From positions 4,793,724-4,857,723 of the forward strand of contig CM030938.1 in the NCBI GenBank assembly GCA_018136815.1: DNA of 64,000 nt, read 5' to 3'. This DNA is from Isochrysis galbana. Its lineage: Eukaryota; Haptophyta; Isochrysidales; Isochrysidaceae. Shown here one piece after another: positions 54,391-64,000 of this stretch (position 1 is the stretch's first letter; every line of letters starts with the position of its first letter). The translations under genes were made by a program, and so were the position numbers. The notes below the pieces were generated by a model that worked only from the letters and a program-made list of their open reading frames with translations, was not told the DNA's origin and made no database searches.

Positions 54391-56034
54391 TATTGGATGG
54401 AGCTCACTACTCCCGATTAAATTCCCACGCTAATATTCGACGTACATTGTCTCACGCCAGTGGACGTCGTCCCGCAGGCCGGTGGCCTCGACAGCGACGC
54501 ACGCGCTAACGAGCGAGGAGAGCGAGCGGAGAGGTAGCACGGAGACGGAGACGGAGAGACCAACCACGGAATATCTTTAGACCGGAGAACATGTTGGACG
54601 AAATCCCTTCCGTCGGCCGAGGTGAGGAGGACGGAGAGAGAGAGGGGAGAGAGAGTGTCTCACAGAGCGACCGCAGACGAGCGTGAAGTCGAGGTCGTGT
54701 CTGTTTATTCCTTTAAACGAGCCAACACTTAAAGTAACAGCAAAAACAAAATTCGAATCGCAAACCTGGGCTTGAGACCATGCGGAATCCGAATGTGTGT
54801 GTCTTGGGTGTCAGTAGCAACACGGGGAACTGTTCAATTGTGAGTGTGGGCACGTACTTACACGTATATTCATGCCTACGGCCTTCAGCTTCGTTTGTGA
54901 AGGGCAAGGTGCAAGGTGAGAGCCGCCACGGGGAAGTCGCTCGCTTCGTGACGATGACCGCATTGGAAATGACCTCAAGACTGCGTGAATAATGTCATGA
55001 AAATCATAATAATTAGCTTTGGCGGCTGGGTGGGCGCGGCCAGCATGCCCAAGCAAAATCCGCCCCACCCCACCTCCCCCCGGCCCCGGAGTTTCGCGCA
55101 AGTTGCGCATAGTGGGCGATTTTGAGCCCAAATTTCGCGAAAGTTTTTTCCCCACAGAAGTGGCCCAAGTCTCGAAATGAGTTTCACGAAACTCTGACCT
55201 GGCCCTAGTGCTTGGTCAACCCAGACCAGCATCGACGTGAGCGTTGCGAGATGCACCTGCAACAAGGATACCCTCACTTAACCCTCCTTTTTGGGCGCAC
55301 GAGCTGAATTGCGGTTGACTTGCTCTCACACGGCACACGGCGGACCGAACGAGGCGCGAAGGATGGAGCGGCAAAAGGCGCCCTGCTCATGCTCAGGCAA
55401 GGGCGGACGAGCACGGCGAGCAGCCGCCCCGCCAGCGAGGTGGCGTCCACCAGCCAGCAATGAGCGCAGGAGGCGCAGCCCCCTTGTCATTACGCATCTG
55501 CACTGGTTGCTGTGGCGGCTGTGATTTACATGCGGATAGGCAAGCTATGTGCCGCCCGGCTTCTTCGGCCATGCACACATTGGAGATTGGCAATACAGCT
55601 TGTGGGCGAGATGCATTAAGGTGCTCTGATTCTGTTGCTGCGCCAGCAACAGAGTGTTAGCCCTCACGTGTGATCTCACGCCGAAGGCAAGGGACTCGGT
55701 CCTTCAGCCGAACCACGTGAAGCGCGAGCGCTCCGGAACGCGCGGCGGAGTCCGTCGCTTGTCTCCCAACGTGGCTTTGATTGCACGATGGCGGTTCAGG
55801 CGCTTCAACTAGACTGCACTTGACTTTCTCACATCATGACCATGCCGTCTATGACCATGCGTGCGACGTCGGTAGGCCGCGGCTTGACGTCTCTCTTCGG
55901 ACAATTGGGCTCCTCGTCAATGCGCTGCCAATGCCGTGCCGACCCCGCACCCGGTATCGTGGTAGTCACGACTACTCATGCTGCAGTAGCATGCATAGGC
56001 ACAACACGTCGTATTCGACACCAGCACGTCGGCG
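54391..56034. other. Intergenic with palindrome-rich repeat
   Basis: No gene recognised. 55085-55212 contains GCGCAAGTTGCGC, AAATTTCGCGAAAG and GAGTTTCACGAAACTC and ends CCTGGCCCTAGTGC. The last part, reversed, matches the start of the repeat at 57750. The stretch to 56034 holds the amine-oxidase 3' flank. Confidence 0.4.
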
Positions 56035-57474
56035 TCACTCGTCTCCCCGACCGAATTGCTCTATGATGGTGTCGGCCGCCCATTCACCGGACTCGATCGC
56101 GCTGCACACGGTGGATCCACGCCGATGCACCGCCTCACCGGCGAGGAGCAAGCGCTTCGACCCGGTCTCCCGCAATTCTCGCCACACCGCGCATGCATCC
56201 GTCGCGGGAGAGGAGTAGGCGCCCTTCCCAGCCCATACATCTTGTCCCCAGTCGATTTTGACGCATTCAATCCACCGCAGCTCTTCTCCCACGCCGTACA
56301 TCTTGCGAAGCTGCAGAACCAAGGCGTCCGCTGCTTGCTCGTCAGTGAGGCGTTCGCAAGCAAGCGAGTCGGTGGGGCCGGAGCAAAATCCTGTGGCGAT
56401 GCATACACCGCCGCTGACGCGAAGCCAAACCTGCTTGGCGAGGCTCGTCTCGTCGCCACAGAGCACGAGCTCGCCCCACCTGACGCACCCGTCGCCGTCT
56501 GTTCTTGGTGTCACCTCTGCATGGCCGTTCCCATCTCCGCATGATCCCCGAGCAATCTTGCCCGACTCGAGGACTTCTCCACCCGATGCCCCGGCCCATG
56601 GGATTCGGGACAGTGTGACCATCACCTTAGAGGCTGCGTGATAACCTGCGCGCGAGATGGCGTCGAGCAGTCCCGGCCGCACACCCACGAGCTCGATGGT
56701 GCGAGTCGCCGGCTTGAGCGCTCCAAGCGGCACCGTCACCACCACTGCATCAAAGGGAGCGCCGTCCACCAGGACAGGCTCCTCGTCGGTGACGTGCTCG
56801 ACCCGCTGCACCGGCGTGGAAAGGCGAACCTCGGTGCCTGAGCTGATGGCGCGCTCGAGAAAGTTGGTGAGGAGTGGGATGTACCGACCTTCCATCGAAT
56901 AGTCGGTGGAAGAGTCGTGCACGCCTTCCTCGAACAAGTGCTCACGCCTCCGATACTCCTTGGCCCCCAGAAGCGCAAGGTCAGTTGCGTACTCCGCCGA
57001 GTGGTAGGCGTGGAGAGCACGCCTCGTCGCGTCGTCTACCCCGCGAGCCTGCGCCAGCGCCTCGAAGGAGACATCCGGCGCGTCCCCGTCCTCCGCCATG
57101 CGGTCATCGCACATCAGCTGATCGATCAGCTCCCACATCGCGCCAAGCGCCGGGTGTCGTCTCCCATTGCCATCGTACATCGCGTGCCCATCCCAAAACC
57201 TGCATCTCAGCTCCTCTTCCGCCTCCTCCTCGTGCGCCGCCAGAGCACGAGGAGGAGCCATCTTTGCGGCTTCACATGCCACGAAGATCCTTCCTCTCCC
57301 ATGCGAGAACTCGGCTCCCAGGTCGATTCTCTCCCCTCCGAGGATGGAGGAGACGCAGCGGCCTCCGATCCGATCGCGAGCCTCGTATAGACACACCCTC
57401 CACCCTGCGGAGCTCAGCCTTGCGGCCGCAGCAACGCCCGCAGCGCCGGCGCCCACCACCGCGCACGATGGCAT
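56035..57474 (-). CDS. FAD-dependent amine oxidase (polyamine/monoamine oxidase family)
   Basis: Intronless frame of 479 residues. The N-terminal Rossmann motif VVGAGAAGVAAAARL is followed by YEARDRIGGRC, the FAD-binding signature shared by polyamine oxidases, monoamine oxidases and LSD1-like demethylases. The middle has EGRYIPLLTNFLERAISSG and VVVTVPLGALKP. The C-terminal FAD/substrate motif is LLLAGEAVHRRGSTVCSAIESG. Expected reaction: oxidation of an amine (for example spermine or spermidine) with O2, releasing H2O2. No signal peptide, SWIRM domain or peroxisomal SKL end is present (it ends QFGRGDE), so it is likely cytosolic. The substrate is not settled; tryptophan 2-monooxygenase or LSD-like alternatives are less likely because of size. 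Lack of introns contrasts with its neighbours and may mean gene transfer or retrocopy origin. Confidence 0.88.
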   Translation of the reverse strand: MPSCAVVGAGAAGVAAAARLSSAGWRVCLYEARDRIGGRCVSSILGGERIDLGAEFSHGRGRIFVACEAAKMAPPRALAAHEEEAEEELRCRFWDGHAMYDGNGRRHPALGAMWELIDQLMCDDRMAEDGDAPDVSFEALAQARGVDDATRRALHAYHSAEYATDLALLGAKEYRRREHLFEEGVHDSSTDYSMEGRYIPLLTNFLERAISSGTEVRLSTPVQRVEHVTDEEPVLVDGAPFDAVVVTVPLGALKPATRTIELVGVRPGLLDAISRAGYHAASKVMVTLSRIPWAGASGGEVLESGKIARGSCGDGNGHAEVTPRTDGDGCVRWGELVLCGDETSLAKQVWLRVSGGVCIATGFCSGPTDSLACERLTDEQAADALVLQLRKMYGVGEELRWIECVKIDWGQDVWAGKGAYSSPATDACAVWRELRETGSKRLLLAGEAVHRRGSTVCSAIESGEWAADTIIEQFGRGDE

Positions 57475-57749
57475 TGCTCGGACGGAAGGAGAGAGAGGGG
57501 AGGGGCAGGGAAGGAGGGGCTGGGAGTTGAGTTCTTTTGTAGATGTGTCCGTTCTACTGTGACGGATCGAGCATGACCACTGGCTCGATCTGCGAGGAGA
57601 CGGAAGGGGAACGATCGGCGGGAGGCGCGGCGGAAACGGCAGGGAGTGGTGGAATGGCGGGCTTGACCACCTCCTCAGCAGAGGAAGGTGGGAGGACGGG
57701 CTTGGGCGAGGGCGAGCGCGACGACGACGGAGCGGACATTAGGGCATTA
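57475..57749 (-). other. Amine-oxidase upstream region with a 61-codon ORF
   Basis: A minus-strand ORF, 57739-57554, starts MSAPSSSRSPSP and is Pro/Ser/Val-rich. It ends before the oxidase start and is in a different position from any recognised domain. Its first codons resemble those of the frame at 6741. It could be an upstream ORF or an element fragment. Confidence 0.3.
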
Positions 57750-57865
57750 GGGCCTGGTAAGAGTTTCGCGAAACTTATTACAAAACTCCCCTAGAGGCGA
57801 GCCGCCGCGAAACTCTCACAAAACTTATGGGTGTTTTAGCGGGAATACGAAACCAAGCGCAAAAC
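57750..57865 (+). repeat. Palindrome-bearing repeat, second copy
   Basis: Starts GCATTAGGGCCTGGTAAGAG and contains the 14-bp palindrome AGTTTCGCGAAACT (57763-57776), then GCGAAACTCTCACAAAACTT. The beginning matches the reversed end of 55171-55212 (GCACTAGGGCCAGGTCAGAG), so the two belong to one small repeat family. Confidence 0.55.
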
Positions 57866-58060
57866 TCCCCCCCCCCCCCCCCTCCCCCCCCCCCTCCCCC
57901 TCCCCCCTCCCCCCCCCTCCCCCCCCCCCCCCCCCCTCCCCCCCCTCCCCCCCCCCCCCCCCCCCTCCCCCCCCCCCCCTCCCCCTCCCCCCCCCCCCCC
58001 TCCCCCCCCCCCTCCCCCCTCCCCCCTCCCCCTCCCCCCCCCCCCCTCCCCCCTCCCTTC
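57866..58060. repeat. Near-pure poly-C tract
   Basis: About 195 bases of C with single T interruptions every 5-15 bases. On the minus strand this is a long G-rich sequence with strong G-quadruplex potential. The frames are poly-Pro and poly-Gly artefacts. Confidence 0.95.
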
Positions 58061-58595
58061 CGGGCCCACCTTCATGCACCACATGCGCGAGAACTCGGCG
58101 CTCAGACGAGGTACACGCACTGCCATGGCCCATTCGACCCGTGTGTGTCCCGCTCGACTCACTATCCCGCGCGCTTCTTGGTGCTCAGGTGGACATGAGG
58201 AGAAGCGAACGGGGGGGAGGGGAGGGGGCGGAGTACGGAAGGCAGGTGTCCTTAAATTTCTTATATCTATATCCTATTGACGGGGCATTTGTGAAGGATA
58301 AGCGATAAGCGGAGAAGGGGGGGGGGGGGCGGGGTAGCCGAAAAAGACAAGGCGCGGGGGACGGGGAGGGGGAGGGGAAGAGAAGAGAGAAGGGGGGTAC
58401 GCCGTGGGGGGGGGAAGAGAAGGGGGGTACGCCGGTGGGGGGGATATAGTTCTTAATTTTTATATACATTTCACGGGGCATTTTTAAAAAAATAACCAAA
58501 CCTGAGGTTGCAGCCTCTTGCGCACAGGCGTGGGAGTGCAGCTCGCGCCCACAGGGGCTAGGGGCCTGGGCCAGAATGATGAGTGCCCAGCCCAT
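58061..58595. other. Intergenic with a short duplication
   Basis: No gene recognised. GAAGAGAAGGGGGGTACGCC followed by G runs occurs twice in a row at about 58380-58440. Two related strings, ATTGACGGGGCATTT (58275) and TTCACGGGGCATTT (58469), follow AT-rich TATATA stretches. Confidence 0.4.
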
Positions 58596-58664
58596 CCCGG
58601 ATGGGACAACAGGTACAAGGTCAACAGGTTTTGGGGGCCTCTTCCTATTAAGAGGACATGTTAA

Positions 58665-60567
58665 AACTATTGTTATAGTTTGAACTATGGAGCGTGCCGC
58701 GACCGCTCCCGAGCCCCAGGCGACCCTCGCCACCGCGCCCCACCTGGGACGCCCCACGCCGCCCGAGGCGGCTCGTCAGAAAGCCCTCTCAGAGCCCATC
58801 CAACCCATCCAAACCACACCCGCGCAAGTGCGCGGGGTGGCGAGCACTGGCACCGAACAGGTTGCCACCATAGCTTTGCGTACCATGCAGGGGGTCTTTG
58901 AGACCCCCTCCTCCAGTGGGAAACCCTCCCACCCCAAGAGCACCTCATGTGGGAGGGCAGCTCAGCTGCCCTCTCCATGGTGGAAACCTCAACTAAGTTT
59001 ATACTTGGTTGACCCATGGGGGGGCACGAGCCCCCCCCTCTCTCCACTCCTCCCCTGCCATGGGGGAGGAACCACCCATCCTCCTGACACGCCTGATGGC
59101 TTGCCAGGAGGCCACTGCCCTACTGACCCACTCCCTTCCCCACAGGCTCGCCCCATTCGCCCATCCTGGCCCCTCGTGGCCAGCCCATTGCTCCAACCCC
59201 CCCTCCCCCCCTGGTCGACAGGCAGACAGGTGCAGATTGGGGGCCCCAGAGGCTCAGGAGCGCCAGCGAGGGAGAGGCAGGGGAGACCAGGGCCCAGTCC
59301 CAGCCTCCTCTGCCCCCAGAGCTGGCCTCCATGAGCCTCCAGGGGTCGCCAGCAGGCAGCTGCAGGCCTGCCGCAGGCGCGCCATCGCGCGTGCCGCAGG
59401 AGAGGGGAGAGAGAGCGCGGAGAAGGGGGTGGGCGGAGCGAGAGCTCCGCTCACCGGAAAATAGGTAAGTCCCGCACCTGTTTACAGGATAAGTCGGGGC
59501 TGAGACCGCCGCCCACTCGGAGACACAGGAGGAAGGGGGGGAATGATCACCGGGGGGGGCGCGGGCCACCGGACCATATCTAAGCCCTTCACCCCTATCC
59601 CCCTAGTAGTGCACGGGGGGAGTCGCCTTATGGCGGGGGGAGAAGGGCCGGGGAAGTGGGGGTGTAGAAAGTTTCCTACGTGAGTAGAAAGTAGAGGGTC
59701 CACGGCCGCGTGTGCGGTGAGACTATTAAAAGGTTTAATCCATGGTGGAAACCTCTACCATCAGTGCACCCAACACCCAACATGGGAGGGCACTTCACAA
59801 CCATCAATCTTCCACGGAGAGCAGCACCCCATGCCTCTGTTTTCCATGTTGACACACTTCTCGTTTTCACCCCACTCCTGTGGATCACAAGTACCTACAA
59901 CTCAGTGCCCTGCCTTGGGCCCTCTTTCAACACTTGACTCCTTCTCCCACTCCCTCTTCAAACTACAACCAACTCAAGCAGCACAAACTCCCTTGCCCTC
60001 TGTTTCAAGCACCAAAAATTTCAACTCAAGACCCATGCTGACACACATTTCGTTTTCGCCCCACTCTTGTGGGCCACAAGTACCTACAACTCAGTGCCCT
60101 TCCTTGGGCCCTCTTGCAACACTTGACTCTCTCTCCCACTCCCTCTTCCAACTCCAACCAACCCAAATAGCACAAACCTTCTTGCCTCTTGGTTCAAGCA
60201 CCAAAAATTTCAACTCAAGACAAGAGGGAGGGCATGTCTTGAAGTGGCGTCGCTGCCCATGCCTAGCGCAAGGGTATAGTGCCCCCACTCAGCCATCTCC
60301 TTCCCCACAGCTCCTCTTTGATGAGTTGCTCCTCACCCTCCCATTAGGCCCCCTTGCCTGCGAGACCAAAATAGGATCCTGGTGTGGGGGGCTGTCTGAG
60401 TGCGGAGGGAGGGGCGCTCCCGCTAGCGTAGGCAGAAAGCTAGTGATGAGCCGTGTGGCATAAGGGGGGAAGGGTGCTCGCGCTTGCCGCGGCAGGGAGT
60501 CCTGTCTTGGGTGAGCGCTAGTCTCGTCCCTTTGCCGCGCCGCGACCAATAAAAATTTGTTAAAAAT
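58665..60567 (+). mobile_element. RP-A retroposon with perfect 19-bp target-site duplication
   Basis: TATTAAGAGGACATGTTAA occurs at 58646-58664 and, identically, at 60568-60586. The element starts AACTATTGTTATAGTTTG, then ATGGAGCGTGCC. Its Pro-rich 5' ORF (58687-59334, MERAATAPEPQ...) aligns with copies at 4994 and 14990. At 59690-59737 it carries the family 3' end, with hairpin CCGC-GTGT-GCGG at 59706-59717. It then runs on for about 830 bases, absent from the other copies, to CCAATAAAAATTTGTTAAAAA at the 3' end. The extra part holds a 189-bp tandem duplication and an open frame (59717-60463) without recognised motifs. No reverse transcriptase is encoded, so it moved with enzymes supplied in trans. 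Confidence 0.8.
59848..60225 (+). repeat. 189-bp tandem duplication
   Basis: The unit beginning GTTGACACACTTCTCG (59848) is repeated from GCTGACACACATTTCG (60037). Both contain CACAAGTACCTACAACTCAG and end CACCAAAAATTTCAACTCAA. The copies differ at roughly one base in ten, and the reading frame is preserved across the duplication (189 = 63 codons). Confidence 0.85.
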
Positions 60568-60893
60568 TATTAAGAGGACATGTTAACAGGTCGCAACAGG
60601 TCCGTAACAGGTCAAAATAAAACTCATTTTAATGATATTTTAGATCTATCAGTATGATTTATAATATGAATACGATTGGTTTCTGACTTTTGAGCTTAGT
60701 TACAAGGGAGAGGAAGGGATCTGAGATGATCTGGGCGTGGCTACGATAGCGGTACCTATAGCCACGCGCGAGGCGAGAATATTAGAAAGGTTTTTTTTTA
60801 CCTATTAACAGGTAACAGGTCTGGTAGACCTCTTGACCTCTTAATAGAACCTATTAGAAGCCTATTGTCCCATCTGGGCAGCCTATGCTAGAA

Positions 60894-61035
60894 GGCAGGG
60901 GCTGGGGTTGATTGTACGGGCCCACCCCGGAGGTGTCCGCGATGGAGTGAGGGGGGCGCAAGGCAGGGGCTGGGGTTGATTGTACGGACGGGCCCACCCC
61001 GGAGGTGTCCGCGATGGAGTGAGGGGGGCGCAAGG
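60894..61035. repeat. Tandem duplication of about 70 bp
   Basis: The block GGCAGGGGCTGGGGTTGATT...GATGGAGTGAGGGGGGCGCA occurs twice head to tail. The second copy has an extra ACGG after TTGTACGG. Confidence 0.85.
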
Positions 61036-62356
61036 CCCCGATTGACCCGCACTAATAAAAGTAGGTTGGTGTCGGCAACTCATAGCATCTAGCATCCGGC
61101 ACAAAGGGATATACCCGAATCGGTCGCGAGGCCATCCACGCCCGCCCGCACCGCAACACACGATACTGGCCGCAGCAACCTTCTAGCACCTAGCGTGGTT
61201 TGCGCGCCTACGCAAGAGAGGAGCGAGAGAAGAGAAGACTAGGAGGCGTAGCGCATAAGAGCGCATTGGTTGGCGAAAAGAGAAGGGGATGCACGTGGTC
61301 AGCATGAAGCGCCTCGACGCGACACGAGCAAAGAGCTCCGGCACAAAGCTCAATGGCTCGCTGGCGGGTCGTCTACAAGGCATCGCGTCTCCGGACCGGG
61401 CATTCCCGTCTTCACCGATTCCCTACGAGGCGCTAGAGGCGCCTAACGCCCGATCACGTCAGTGGGCAACAACGTGCATTGATCCCGCTTTTTGGCTCGG
61501 CTCACCCAAGATCCACCGAGGCATAGTATGGCGTCGAGCTCTGCGTGCCCACGCGACAGGCACGGCCCCGTTGAGCTGGCGTCGCATGTCGCAAGCGAAT
61601 ACGCCGCCACTTGAGCCCTCTCCATTCCGTCGCGGCTTCCAAAGCTACCAGAGGGCATCTTAGCCACATCGATGCTCGAGAAGATCGCAGTGCCCGCTTG
61701 TCAAAAAGCAACGAGGGCGCCGCACGCGGCGGGCGTCCGCGCCTCCCACACGCTGGAGCCCCGAACGAATGTTAATGCGAGCTGCCGGCGTGGCAAGCCG
61801 ACGAGAGCTGCACGGGACGTGTTGGATCAAGCATAGCGAGACGCATTATCCACATGGAGCGGAGCGGGACTCGGCCAAGCTGCGGGCCAGTTCAGAAACC
61901 CATCGCCTGGCCGCGAGCGTGTCCCTGGTCTTGCTGTCTACAGCTCGTGCTTCTCAGTCGCACGGAAGACAAGCAGCCTCTCTCCCCGTGGAACGCGAAG
62001 TCGGACCGCTGTCCCCGCGCACGCCATGAAGACGTATCCACTGCGCAGTTCGTGTACCAACCCTGCGCCTGCACCGCCCTCGGTCCCCCGGACACCGCCG
62101 CCACCCTTGGTGTCGGCGCCGTCATTGTGCGAGCCATGCGTTGAGTGGAGATTCGTAATAGAGGCGGATGGGTGGAGCTCCTCGAGCGTGCCGCGCCCAT
62201 CTATGACGAGCAGGAGGGACACAAACGGCGACGGAGGCAGCAAAGTTGAGCATGGGCCGACCACCTGTCGTCAGGGCACAAGGAGGTCGCGTCGGGCGCA
62301 ACATGTGGAAGCGGGAGTCATGTGGGGGCGAGGCGGGAGCAATGCGTAGCAGCGGA
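61036..62356. other. Intergenic, nothing recognised
   Basis: Frames of 60-125 codons exist on both strands (for example 61289-61663) but lack motifs and overlap one another. The part next to 62357 should hold the 3' UTR of the isomerase gene. Confidence 0.35.
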
Positions 62357-64000
62357 TTAGTTTGAGGAGACCCCTCGCACCTCGGCCCGGTCGACAAGGA
62401 ACTCCGGCACCGGCGTGATGTAGCGTAGCACGCCATCGGCGAGAACGGATGGGGCGACAAGGAAGGGCGGGCCGTCGTCGTAACTGCGGACGCGCGCGCA
62501 AGGGCGCGGGGGGCGAGAAATGCTTAACCGCCTGTCGGGAGGCCCAGGTGCGCTGCGGCCCAGACGCAACGCGCGTGGGGGTGTCGGCAGGCTGCGCACG
62601 TCAGCATGTCGCACAGCACGTCAACGTCCTTGAACTTGCCCGTTAAGCCGGCACGGACGACGTTGTCCGATGTAGCCATGCACTCGACGCAGTCACCGAA
62701 GAGGTAGGCGTGGGGCTCGTTGGCGTTGCAGAAGAGCGCCTCACCGGGCTCGAGCACGAGGTAGTTGAGCAGGTAGACGCAGAAGACGCCCGTCTGAGAA
62801 GGTGGGGTGGGGGGGAGGGAGGTGTCAGTGGATCGTGGAGACGGTGAGCATGGGTGAAGGGGGAGAGGGAGGGAGGGGTTGAGGGTGTGGCCCGCTACGA
62901 CGATTGTGGAGGGAGGAAGTTGCGCTTCTCACATCCTTGGGATACTGATCGTGCAGTCGGTGGGCGAGCTCATCGATGGGAGAGAGGAGCATCGGCGAGG
63001 TCGAGCGGATCCGATGCATCAGCATGTCGAGCTGGGTGGTCACAATATTGGAGTCAGCGGTCATCAGCCGGCGGAACACCCTCTGCATGGGAAGGGGCCG
63101 GGGGGTGGGGGGGGGGGGGAGGAGGTTGGCTGGGCTGTCGCGTTCGGAAGGCGAGTAGGAGGCGCGCCGTCGCGGCGGTGCACATACCTGCAGCGCGGGC
63201 ACTACGTGCGCCGAACGAGCCGCCCTAGCCTCCTTCATGGTGAGACCGTCAGGCAGCTCAGGCTCGGGTCTAGGCGTCCCCGGCTTGCCGATGGCGCCGC
63301 GGCGGCCCCATGGGCGGACCGGCCAGGCGGGAGTGAGCGGGGCCGCCTGCGCAAGAGAGGGGGGAGTGCGCATCAGACAGACCGTGAGTACAGCACACGG
63401 CGTCGGTGGACGCGTGGGCGGCCGCGCGCGCCTTCTCCGCTGCGGCCGAGAGCATTGAAACGCTATCCTCGCCCACGATGGCGACGAGCTCGGGGCACGC
63501 GCGCAGATTCTCGAGGACTGAGTTGATCTTCTGAAAGGAGCACAACGCTTCGAAAGGCGTGACGGCAATGGTCATCTCGGGCTTATGGTTGTCGTCCTTG
63601 TAGTGCTCGGGGTCATTGTTGTGCAACTGCTCTGCGAGCTTCTTGTTGGGGTGCGCCTGTGGGAGTTGGGGAGACAGCGGTGGGGGGCTCGGCAGTGGTG
63701 CGCTAGGCGACGCTAGGGCGGGCGCGGCGCAAGCACGCGGACACGCACCTGGATTGAAAGCGCAGTGCGGACCGAGAGAACCTTGAGGAGGAAAGGAAGG
63801 CCGTGGCCTGATGTGGAGGAGGCCGGGGGCGTGCCGACAGGCTCGGCGCGAGCCGCGGTCGCTGTTGCGGGCAGAGCGCGCATCGACGGGTTGAGCTTCA
63901 GCCAGTCGTACAACGGTGTGATGATCCGCCAGGGCGAGTCGAGCATAACCATCGACGGTCCCGAAGGGTGCGTGCCCATCCAGAGCTCCGCGTACGGTGA
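62357..64000 (-). CDS. MPI: Mannose-6-phosphate isomerase (type I PMI), 5' end outside the window
   Basis: Zinc enzyme interconverting mannose 6-phosphate and fructose 6-phosphate, feeding GDP-mannose and glycosylation. Six exons lie in the window: (64000)-63749, 63656-63399, 63346-63188, 63082-62933, 62793-62600 and 62483-62357; 1140 nt, 379 residues plus stop, phases consistent. The frame is already open at the edge ([16 protein letters not shown]), so only a short N-terminal piece is missing (family about 400-440). Metal ligands expected in the family are present: Gln and His in [14 protein letters not shown], Glu in KPEMTIAV and His in [13 protein letters not shown]. Also conserved are [35 protein letters not shown] and [18 protein letters not shown]. 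An Ala/Pro/Arg-rich insertion (around [14 protein letters not shown]) sits in the helical domain. Two introns use GTGCG donors. Confidence 0.94.

Larger units (their letters stand above)
58596..60878. mobile_element. hAT-type MITE, split by a retroposon
   Basis: Terminal inverted repeats CCCGGATGGGACAACAGG (58596-58613) and the complement of CCCAGATGGGACAATAGG (60861-60878) match at 16 of 18 bases. Flanks CAGCCCAT (58588-58595) and CAGCCTAT (60879-60886) form an 8-bp duplication with one mismatch. Removing the RP-A insertion and one copy of its duplication leaves about 361 bp, rich in AACAGGT motifs and without an ORF. The TIR is related to that of the MITE at 30145-30329. Confidence 0.75.

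Noticed and set aside
54745-54785. Second tRNA-like T-arm on the minus strand (GCGATTCGAAT)
   Set aside because: The flanking bases do not pair into a T stem and no acceptor stem is found.
61289-62349. Plus-strand genes opposite the isomerase 3' flank
   Set aside because: Overlapping ORFs without motifs, splice logic or homology; likely chance frames in GC-rich DNA.

Overview
The window is nuclear DNA from a GC-rich, intron-containing eukaryotic protist, almost certainly an alga. The nine confidently or moderately placed host genes are typical eukaryotic genes with spliceosomal introns, homopolymer-rich introns and long GA/CT microsatellites between them. A triose-phosphate-type transporter with a secretory-looking N-terminus points to a complex (secondary, red-lineage) plastid. 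A haptophyte or another chromist alga would fit, but no rRNA or organelle marker is present to settle it. There is no prokaryotic organisation: no operons, rRNA, tRNA or CRISPR were found. One 100-N assembly gap lies at 19426-19525.

Layout. 0.8-4.9 kb: GH31 alpha-glucosidase (+, 5 exons). 5-9.9 kb: retroposon fragment, an unclear proline-rich region and GA/CT tracts. 10-12.9 kb: Na+/Ca2+ exchanger with Calx-beta domains (+, 3 exons). 14.3-15.1 kb: retroposon copy. 16.2-17.9 kb: unknown multi-pass membrane protein (-). 17.9-21.3 kb: pyrimidine repeats, including a (CTCTCTT)n array and a duplication around the gap. 22.7-25 kb: two repeat families, one inserted into the other. 25.7-29.1 kb: a seven-exon gene (-) whose single reading frame holds two complete mitochondrial-carrier domains. 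30.1-30.3 kb: small TIR element. 30.4-30.9 kb: coiled-coil ORF. 32.2-33.2 kb: foldback-type element. 34.3-36.7 kb: plastid-type phosphate translocator (-, 7 exons). 38.6-44 kb: transposon remnants, including two hAT transposase pieces. 44.3-45.3 kb: hypothetical gene. 45.9-48.9 kb: chaperonin CCT beta (-, 13 exons). 51.6-53.1 kb: ER DnaJ of ERdj3/DNAJB11 type (+, 4 exons). 56.0-57.5 kb: intronless FAD amine oxidase (-). 58.6-60.9 kb: a hAT-type MITE split by a retroposon, both with target-site duplications. 62.4-64 kb: mannose-6-phosphate isomerase (-), running off the right edge.

The genes do not form a pathway. They are scattered housekeeping functions: protein folding (CCT beta, ERdj3), sugar metabolism (GH31, PMI, phosphate translocator), ion and metabolite transport (NCX, di-carrier) and amine oxidation. 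Exon models for GH31, NCX, the di-carrier, the translocator, CCT beta, DnaJ and PMI were built by hand from splice signals, family homology and phase. Where the gene is complete, the summed exon lengths are an exact multiple of three ending at a stop codon. Mobile elements fill most of the space between genes. I call the two main dispersed families RP-A (a LINE-like retroposon) and RP-B (a short repeat); these names are mine.
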